Assembly (NCBI RefSeq): GCF_009914335.1
Contig: NZ_CP043925.1
Span: 4,050,478 to 4,114,477, forward strand
Direction: 5' to 3'
Length of the DNA: 64,000 bases
Source of the DNA: Proteus columbae
GTDB lineage: Bacteria > Pseudomonadota > Gammaproteobacteria > Enterobacterales > Enterobacteriaceae
In this document: one piece after another, positions 57,336 through 64,000 of the stretch
Numbering within the stretch: position 1 is the stretch's first letter
Layout of the letters: each line of letters begins with the position of its first letter
Translations under genes and position numbers: made by a program
Notes under the pieces: generated by a model
Told to the model about the DNA's origin: nothing
The model's database searches: none
What the model saw: the letters and a program-made list of their open reading frames with translations, nothing else

Positions 57336-58002
57336 GATAGACTCTTAAATAAAAGAGGGATATTTACCCAGTTAACTAAAAACGAAGTTTAGCATTATCA
57401 TTAGTTGATTTACTATATTTAGATCATTAAAAAGCATAATTAAGATGCGTATTTATGCGATATTTAAAATCTATTTTTATTAGAAAAAAATAAAGAAGAG
57501 AAAGTAAACGTTTGCGTTGTTGAAATAATTAGTTAATTAGCAAACAAATAAACAATTATTATTTATTAATATGAATATAAAAGGTAAAAAGAAAATAAGT
57601 GAATTCTTTTTAATTTACTCTTTGTTGAAAAAATTCGTTACCAAGTGCAATGTCGATCGCTTATTATTTACCTGCTATAACCGTTAAAAGCATATTTACA
57701 CGGTATAGCAGGCCAATCTTAGTGATTACTTCCCGATACAGAAACTAAAAATGTAAAAATACTCAAAGTGTTAGAAAGCTATTGGCGCACATGTGGAGTG
57801 CAACCTTTTGTTAGGTTTTACCATGAAGAACCCTTTATTGAAAGGAACGAATCGCTTCTGGAGGTAAGTTTTTAGGGATATCTCATGCAGTAAACTCTCT
57901 TATTGTTGCGAATATTTCGAATATTGACTTTTTCGAATATTTCGGATAATGTTGTGATGTACTGATTTGTATAATCTAAATTTGAAACTAGAGAGAAATA
58001 CG
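57336..58002. other. Intergenic region entering the mnmE-linked island
   Basis: This 667-bp stretch contains no gene of normal length. From 57336 to 57725 it is AT-rich, with no recognised feature. At 57726-57743 is the island-end direct repeat, and at about 57914-57951 is the operator-like repeat of the toxin-antitoxin promoter. Confidence 0.6.
57914..57951 (+). promoter_or_regulatory. Palindromic operator-like repeat upstream of the antitoxin
   Basis: GAATATTTCGAATATT is a palindromic core, and a further CGAATATTTCG copy lies 12 bases downstream. They sit about 60-90 bases before the antitoxin start, in the position of a toxin-antitoxin autoregulation operator. The antitoxin has a DNA-binding motif, which fits. 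Confidence 0.55.
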
Positions 58003-58455
58003 ATGAATACTGTTACAAAATTACCAAGCGCTGAAGAAATTGCGCTGGCTAAGCTTGGTAGTCAAGAGTTGTCAGCCGTAATGGAAACCAATGGCGGAGC
58101 TCAAAGGATCAATGTTATCGATAAGTTAGGTAAGACTCATGAAGTCATGATCCCATCAAGTGCATTAAATATGATGATTGAGGTACTTACTCAATTAGGT
58201 CAGGGTAACTCTGTTAGCATTACACCCATTCATGCCGAACTAACAACGCAAGAAGGTGCTGACATGCTAAATATGTCTCGTCCTACATTTATTAAGCTCT
58301 TAGATTCTAAAGAGATTCCGTTTAGTCGCACAGGTAACCGTAGGAAGGTAGCCTATGCTGACCTTATGGAATACAAAAACCGTTTAGAAGAAAACCGACT
58401 GGCAGCTCTTGCTGAACTATCCGCATTGGATCAAAAAATGGATATGGGATATTAA
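58003..58455 (+). CDS. Antitoxin with excisionase-type DNA-binding domain
   Basis: This 150-residue protein begins at MNTVTKLPSAEE, with an AGAGAG ribosome-binding sequence; the longer upstream frame is rejected. Residues 85-135 contain TTQEGADMLNMSRPTFIKLL and FSRTGNRRKVAYADLMEYKN, the excisionase/MerR-like helix-turn-helix of an antitoxin that precedes PIN toxins. The stop TAA overlaps the toxin ATG by one base. It probably binds the toxin and its own promoter. Confidence 0.85.
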   Translation: MNTVTKLPSAEEIALAKLGSQELSAVMETNGGAQRINVIDKLGKTHEVMIPSSALNMMIEVLTQLGQGNSVSITPIHAELTTQEGADMLNMSRPTFIKLLDSKEIPFSRTGNRRKVAYADLMEYKNRLEENRLAALAELSALDQKMDMGY

Positions 58456-59024
58456 TGACATCATATACGGTGATTTTAGACGCATGTGTTATGTATCCTG
58501 CTCCGCTTCGCAGTTACCTAATGTATTTATCCAACACTGGGCTATTCAGAGCACGATGGACAGAGCAAATACATGATGAATGGATTCGTAATCTTATCAA
58601 GAACAACCCAGATGCCGATCTTGGGCGGCTAGAAAGAACCAAGCAGTTAATGAACGCTCATGTACCTGACTGCTTAGTTGAAGGTTATGAGTCATTGGTT
58701 GATGGTTTAACTTTGCCAGACGTTGATGATAGACATGTTGTTGCCGCTGCTATTAAAGGACGAGCAGAGTCTATCATCACCTTCAATCTAAAAGACTTCC
58801 CTACAACGGAGCTTGATCCGCTAGGTCTTTCTGCAATACATCCAGATGAGTTTTTATGTGATATGTTTGAGCTAGATAGCAGTGCTTGCGTCAAGGCTGC
58901 CTAGCAACAACGAGGTTCGTTGAAAAGACCACCAATGACTCAAGATGAGTTTTTAGCTTGCTTGCAAAAGCAGAAGCTTCCAAGTTTCGTCTCAAAATTA
59001 AAGAACTTTAAGCTTATGCTTTAA
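58455..59024 (+). pseudogene. PIN-domain toxin with an in-frame amber codon
   Basis: The open frame encodes 149 residues to TAG at 58902-58904. The same frame then continues for 39 more sense codons (SLKRPPMTQDEFLACLQKQK and so on) to TAA at 59022-59024. The extension resembles the usual C-terminal tail of this PIN family (about 190 residues), so the amber likely truncates it. PIN motifs are YTVILDACVMYPAPLRSYLM (first Asp, D9), RWTEQIHDEWIRNL, and VDDRHVVAAAIKGRAESIIT with the ITFNLKDF block. The catalytic acidic residues lie before the stop, so the short form may still be active as an RNase. Confidence 0.8.
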
Positions 59025-59377
59025 TAGAAATAGTTTTATAATCAAGATCACCAAGCATGTTTGATCAAAATACGACTCACAGATTGAAAAGCAATCAAAA
59101 AAAACCATTTCTTTATATCATCAGGGCGTTCCGATGATAGCGGTGGGATACTTACTTTATCAAAAAGCTACCGAAAAGTGATTTTACGATGAACTTGACG
59201 GCTCTATCAGCTTGACTGGGAGTAAATAGGGATCAATTTTTAGCAAAATGGAGCAAAAGCATGTGAAATGTAGTAAAACCGCTTCGCAACAAAAATTAAT
59301 AATAACCATTAAAAACAATTACTTATTCTGATGTGTTTTGAAGGGTTTTACCACATTTCTCTGATTGATGAGTTACT
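59025..59377. other. Island right side, no gene seen
   Basis: This 353-bp stretch has no gene on either strand and no clear terminator. It links the end of the toxin gene to the mnmE repeat. I see no repeats or sites of known type here. Confidence 0.6.
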
Positions 59378-60742
59378 TTACTTCCCAATACAGAAACTAG
59401 AGAAAATACGGCCTAATAAGTCATCAGAGGTAAATTCACCAGTGATTTCACTTAACGCTTGTTGAGCTAGTCTTAACTCTTCTGCCAATAATTCACCTGA
59501 TTTTGCATAAACTAATTGTTCATGACCTTGTTGTAAGTGCTCTGCTGCGGTATTTAAGGCTTGTAAGTGGCGACGACGCGCTAAGAAACCACCTTCAGTA
59601 TTACTATTAAAACCCATAGCTTCTTTTAGGTGATCGCGCAGCAATTCAATACCCATTCCATCGCGTGCGGATAAGCGGATCATCGGGTAATTACCTTGAG
59701 CCGTGATCTCAACATTCTCACCCGTTAAGTCTGATTTATTACGAATAACAGTAACAGGCAAGGTATTTGGTAAACGAGCCATAAATTCAGGCCAGATATC
59801 TTCAGGGGTTGTTGCATCAGTTGTGGTGCTATCAACCATAAATAACACTCTGTCTGCTTGCTCAATCTCTTTCCAAGCACGCTCAATACCAATACGTTCA
59901 ACTTCATCACTGGCTTCACGTAGACCCGCTGTATCGATAATATGCAAAGGCATACCATCGATATGAATATGTTCACGCAATACATCACGCGTTGTACCAG
60001 CAATATCCGTAACAATCGCCGCGTCTCTGCCTGCTAATGCATTCAATAAGCTTGATTTACCCGCATTAGGGCGACCCGCGATAACTACTTTCATTCCTTC
60101 ACGCAGTAAGCTGCCTTGGCGTGCTTGAGCCCGAACATTATCTAATTCTGTAATAACAGCATTAAGTTTTCCTTCAATGATACCGTCAGAAAGAAAATCA
60201 ATTTCTTCATCAGGGAAATCAATGGCCGCTTCAACATAGATGCGTAAGTGAGTTAATGACTCTACCATCTCGTTAATATGAGAGGAGAATGCACCTTGTA
60301 ATGAATTAATCGCTGAACGTGCCGCTTGTTCTGAGCTGGCATCAATTAAATCAGCAATGGCTTCGGCTTGTGCTAAGTCGAGTTTGTCGTTTAAGAATGC
60401 GCGTTCAGAAAACTCACCAGGATTGGCAATTCGCACACCAGGAATTTGTAAGATACGTTTTAGTAATAAATCCAGAATAACGGGGCCGCCATGACCTTGT
60501 AGTTCTAGAACATCTTCGCCTGTAAATGAGTGCGGGTTTGGGAAAAAGAGGGCGATACCCTGATCAAGCACGGAGTTATCATCATTGCGAAATGGCAGAT
60601 AATCGGCATAACGAGGTTTAGGTAATTTACCTAAGACAGTTTGTGCCACAAGTGCTGCTTTTGGGCCAGAAACGCGTAGGATACCAACACCGCCTCTTCC
60701 CGGAGGTGTGGCCTGAGCGACGATAGTATCAGTGCTATGCAT
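59378..60742 (-). CDS. mnmE: tRNA uridine-5-carboxymethylaminomethyl modification GTPase MnmE
   Basis: This 454-residue enzyme, with MnmG, modifies U34 of certain tRNAs. The N-terminal formyl-THF domain begins [20 protein letters not shown], the G domain has [20 protein letters not shown] (about residues 222-241), DIAGTTRD and NKSD, and the C-terminal CIGK contains the conserved Cys451. The length equals E. coli MnmE. Its final codons form the attachment site of the adjacent island, and the product is intact. Confidence 0.97.
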   Translation of the reverse strand: MHSTDTIVAQATPPGRGGVGILRVSGPKAALVAQTVLGKLPKPRYADYLPFRNDDNSVLDQGIALFFPNPHSFTGEDVLELQGHGGPVILDLLLKRILQIPGVRIANPGEFSERAFLNDKLDLAQAEAIADLIDASSEQAARSAINSLQGAFSSHINEMVESLTHLRIYVEAAIDFPDEEIDFLSDGIIEGKLNAVITELDNVRAQARQGSLLREGMKVVIAGRPNAGKSSLLNALAGRDAAIVTDIAGTTRDVLREHIHIDGMPLHIIDTAGLREASDEVERIGIERAWKEIEQADRVLFMVDSTTTDATTPEDIWPEFMARLPNTLPVTVIRNKSDLTGENVEITAQGNYPMIRLSARDGMGIELLRDHLKEAMGFNSNTEGGFLARRRHLQALNTAAEHLQQGHEQLVYAKSGELLAEELRLAQQALSEITGEFTSDDLLGRIFSSFCIGK

Positions 60743-60787
60743 GGTGTACTCGCTTAATCAGAATAATCATATCAATATAAAAAACAG

Positions 60788-60813
60788 AAGGCGGTCATTG
60801 TAGACCGCCTTCG
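60788..60813 (-). terminator. Terminator after yidC, before mnmE
   Basis: GAAGGCGGTC (60788-60797) pairs with GACCGCCTTC (60804-60813) with a 6-base loop, and the minus strand continues into T-rich sequence. It ends the rpmH-rnpA-yidD-yidC transcript. Confidence 0.9.
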
Positions 60814-60872
60814 CTATTTTATGTCACTTTCCTTTGAATGTAACCAAGGAAGAGGTTTTTCCTCATGTGACC

Positions 60873-62513
60873 TTATTTTTTGTCTCTGCTGTGTAAGCCT
60901 CGTTTTTCCAGACCGCGGTAAATTAACTGCTGCTGGATAATGGTCACTAAGTTACTGACGATATAGTACAGAACCAGACCTGATGGGAACCACAGGAAGA
61001 ATACAGTAAACACAACCGGCATAAAGGTCATGATTTTTTGTTGCATCGGATCAGTCACTGCTGTAGGAGACAGTTTCTGAATGATGAACATTGTCACACC
61101 CATTAATAATGGCAGGATGTAGTACGGATCTTGTGCAGATAAGTCTTGGATCCATAACATAAATGGCGCATGACGTAATTCAACAGAGCCCATCAGCATG
61201 TAATACAACGCAAGGAAGATTGGCATCTGGATAATTAGTGGTAAACAACCACCCAGAGGATTCACTTTCTCTTGTTTGTATAACGCCATCATTTCTTGGC
61301 TCATACGTTGTTTGTCATCACCAATACGTTCACGCAGTGCAGCCAGTTTTGGTTGCAGTAAACGCATTTTCGCCATGGAGGTGTACTGCGCTTTAGTCAG
61401 CGGGTACATGATACCACGAACGATAAAGGTGATCATGATGATGGAGAAGCCCCAGTTACCGATAAAGCTGTGAAGGAATTTCAGCAGTTTAAACAGTGGC
61501 TGAGAGATAAACCATAACCAACCGTAGTCTACAGATAGGTCTAAATGTGGCGCAATAGCTGACATTTCTGATTGAATTTCAGGACCGACCCATAATGTTG
61601 AGCTGATATCAGCACTGCTATTTGGTGCAATTGTCACTGGTGCTGATTTATAACCAATCAGAGCAATAGATTTGTTTTCTAAAGTGATTGAGTAGAAGCT
61701 ATTGTTCTGACTCTCTTTAGAAGGAACCCATGCTGTTGCAAAGTATTGTTGTAACATTGCAACCCAACCATTGTTGGTGGTTATAGATAAGTTTTTATCT
61801 TCGATATCACCAAAGCTGTATTTTTTATAGTTGGTTTCATCTGATGAGTATGCCGCACCACGATAAGTGTGTAGCGCAAAGTTGCTGCTACCTGTATCAC
61901 GGCTTTCTGGCAATTTTACAGATTGTTTTAACTGACCGTAGAAGTTCATGGTCAATGTTTTATCTGTTGTATTTTCAATTTTGTAATCAATACCGATATC
62001 GTACTGACCTTTCTTTAGAATGAAGGTTTTGACGAATTTTACGCCTTCTTCATTTACGAAAGTCATAGGTACGCGTAATTCATCTTGATTTTCACCAAGT
62101 ACGAATTCGTTTTTATCAGCACTATAAACTGGGCGAGATTTCTGATCTGGACCATCTGGGCCGATTAAGCCACTTTGAGCCTGATACAGGAATTGTGGTG
62201 TAGTTTCCAGTAAACGGAAAGGTGTTGTCGAATTAAGCTCGGCGGGATAGGCTAACAAATCAGCCTCATCGATAGTACCGCCCTGAGTATTGATGCGAAG
62301 ATCAAGTACGTCAGTTTTTACGGTAATCAATTTTGCCTGCTCATTGCTGTTACCAGTTACAGCAAGACTATCACTGCTTGGCACGTCCGCTTGTTGCGAG
62401 ACCTGTGCGGTAGTGGTGGTGTTTTGTGAAACTTTATCACCCTCCCACTGCTGCCAGATCAGGAAAGAAACGAACAGCAAAGCGATGAATAGAAGATTGC
62501 GTTGCGAATCCAT
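60873..62513 (-). CDS. yidC: Membrane protein insertase YidC
   Basis: This 546-residue inner-membrane protein inserts and folds membrane proteins, alone or with SecYEG. It starts with a membrane anchor ([17 protein letters not shown]), followed by a large periplasmic beta domain (about residues 60-340), and then the conserved five-helix core with [40 protein letters not shown] and [19 protein letters not shown]. Length fits enterobacterial YidC. The gene follows yidD by 2 bases. Confidence 0.97.
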   Translation of the reverse strand: MDSQRNLLFIALLFVSFLIWQQWEGDKVSQNTTTTAQVSQQADVPSSDSLAVTGNSNEQAKLITVKTDVLDLRINTQGGTIDEADLLAYPAELNSTTPFRLLETTPQFLYQAQSGLIGPDGPDQKSRPVYSADKNEFVLGENQDELRVPMTFVNEEGVKFVKTFILKKGQYDIGIDYKIENTTDKTLTMNFYGQLKQSVKLPESRDTGSSNFALHTYRGAAYSSDETNYKKYSFGDIEDKNLSITTNNGWVAMLQQYFATAWVPSKESQNNSFYSITLENKSIALIGYKSAPVTIAPNSSADISSTLWVGPEIQSEMSAIAPHLDLSVDYGWLWFISQPLFKLLKFLHSFIGNWGFSIIMITFIVRGIMYPLTKAQYTSMAKMRLLQPKLAALRERIGDDKQRMSQEMMALYKQEKVNPLGGCLPLIIQMPIFLALYYMLMGSVELRHAPFMLWIQDLSAQDPYYILPLLMGVTMFIIQKLSPTAVTDPMQQKIMTFMPVVFTVFFLWFPSGLVLYYIVSNLVTIIQQQLIYRGLEKRGLHSRDKK

Positions 62514-62515
62514 CG

Positions 62516-62776
62516 TTAATTTTCTCTGTTATCGTCGTTTTTTCTAGGTGGGACAGGATCATCACCACCTTCGTGTAAAGGGTGGCATTTTAATATGCGT
62601 TTCACTGTTAACCAACTACCTTTTATCATTCCAAACCTGCGCAATGCCTCAATTCCGTAATGAGAGCACGTAGGATTAAAACGACAACGAGGCCCCAACA
62701 GAGGACTAATCCCCAGTTGATAGCCCCTAATCAGCAAGATCAGGACTTTTGAGCCAAGCGACAATGACGACGCCAT
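62516..62776 (-). CDS. yidD: Membrane protein insertion efficiency factor YidD
   Basis: This 86-residue protein has the family signature: [35 protein letters not shown] and [15 protein letters not shown] with conserved Cys residues. It is a peripheral inner-membrane helper of YidC-dependent insertion. Its start overlaps rnpA by 37 bases, as is usual in this conserved operon. Confidence 0.95.
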   Translation of the reverse strand: MASSLSLGSKVLILLIRGYQLGISPLLGPRCRFNPTCSHYGIEALRRFGMIKGSWLTVKRILKCHPLHEGGDDPVPPRKNDDNREN

Positions 62777-63099
62777 AATTTACCCAACACTTCCGTCAAT
62801 TGATGGTTATCAAGTTCAGCAACCCCTTTTCTTACTAATAGCACAAAATCCATCGGCGGTAATTCATGCTGATGTAAACGAAAGTATTCACGGGCTAATC
62901 GTTTAATACGATTGCGCTCATGAGCACGTTTAACGTTTTTCTTTGCGATTGTTAGACCGATGCGGGGATGCCCCAGCTCATTCTGGCGACCCAAAATAGT
63001 AACTTCTGGAGAACTCGCACGTTGTGGCTGCTGGAAAACAAAATTGAAATGCTTGGGAGTTAACAAACGTAACTCCCTTGGAAAAGCGAGCTTAACCAC
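62740..63099 (-). CDS. rnpA: Ribonuclease P protein component RnpA
   Basis: This 119-residue basic protein partners with RNase P RNA in tRNA 5' maturation. The RNA-binding signature is [16 protein letters not shown] near residues 59-74, with [20 protein letters not shown] at the N-terminus. Length matches E. coli RnpA. It lies between rpmH and yidD. Confidence 0.97.
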   Translation of the reverse strand: MVKLAFPRELRLLTPKHFNFVFQQPQRASSPEVTILGRQNELGHPRIGLTIAKKNVKRAHERNRIKRLAREYFRLHQHELPPMDFVLLVRKGVAELDNHQLTEVLGKLWRRHCRLAQKS

Positions 63100-63116
63100 G
63101 GAATGGTTAGCTTTTA

Positions 63117-64000
<884 letters not shown>

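Larger units (their letters stand above)
57726..59395. mobile_element. 1.67-kb island remnant inserted at the 3' end of mnmE
   Basis: Two 18-bp repeats, ttacttcccgatacagaa at 57726-57743 and ttacttcccaatacagaa at 59378-59395, differ at one position. The second is the mnmE 3' end (last codons CIGK and stop). The pair matches the DR-L and DR-R sites known for SGI1/PGI1-type islands, which integrate at this position. Between them only a toxin-antitoxin pair survives; no integrase or resistance gene is present. It may be a remnant left after deletion, or a minimal element moved by another integrase. Confidence 0.82.

Overview
The window is a chromosomal segment of a low-GC enterobacterium, most likely Proteus or a close Morganellaceae relative. 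The right end has the enterobacterial order mnmE-yidC-yidD-rnpA-rpmH, followed by the rpmH-dnaA intergenic region. Membrane formate dehydrogenase with selA/selB, nagK and fdhD/fdhE match gamma-proteobacterial families. No 16S rRNA gene or species marker is visible, so the species is left open.

Region 1 (1-10718) is most of a Tn7 transposon, cut by the window edge inside tnsB. It holds tnsB (3' part), tnsC, tnsD and tnsE, an IS256-family remnant, the ybgA/ybfB/ybfA/orfX block, and a class 2 integron (sat2, dfrA1, attI2, intI2 with an ochre stop at codon 179). The left arm carries a truncated brxA-like gene, and Tn7L shows TnsB sites and the terminal TGTGGGCG. aadA1 is absent. The stem-loop just outside Tn7L fits a glmS terminator, so this is probably the standard attTn7 site with glmS off the left edge.

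Region 2 (10719-15460) holds small chromosomal genes: a DUF411 metal-binding protein behind a CueR-like promoter, a predicted 21-residue peptide gene behind a SoxR-like promoter, a YgiW/YdeI-family OB-fold protein, satP, a rhomboid protease, nagK and a YbiA/NADAR protein. Region 3 (15461-29372) is a long AT-rich leader and a cellulose operon of the bcsABCD type, which also contains a PAS-GGDEF diguanylate cyclase, a galU copy (UDP-glucose supply) and bcsZ.

Region 4 (29418-31746) is a frameshifted dGTPase-family gene followed by a nucleotidyltransferase-family gene. Region 5 (31760-44127) is a Mop-domain protein, a membrane sulfatase-fold protein, and a complete selenoprotein formate dehydrogenase locus: fdoGHI with an in-frame UGA, fdhE, selA, selB and divergent fdhD.

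Region 6 (44203-53636) has a TupA-like ATP-grasp protein, a secreted protein, a LysR regulator and a four-gene heme-uptake cluster: hemophilin-like secreted protein, Slam outer-membrane exporter, TonB-dependent receptor and a dedicated TonB. Region 7 (53653-56566) is a two-gene operon of a calcineurin-like phosphoesterase and a 653-residue protein whose N-terminal half resembles domain I of three-domain Cry delta-endotoxins. It is the most unusual locus here.

Region 8 (57726-59395) is a 1.67-kb insertion between two near-identical 18-bp repeats, one of them the 3' end of mnmE (the attachment site used by SGI1/PGI1-type islands). It carries only a toxin-antitoxin pair, whose PIN toxin has an in-frame amber codon. 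Region 9 (59378-64000) is the conserved mnmE-to-rpmH block and the GATC-rich dnaA upstream region.
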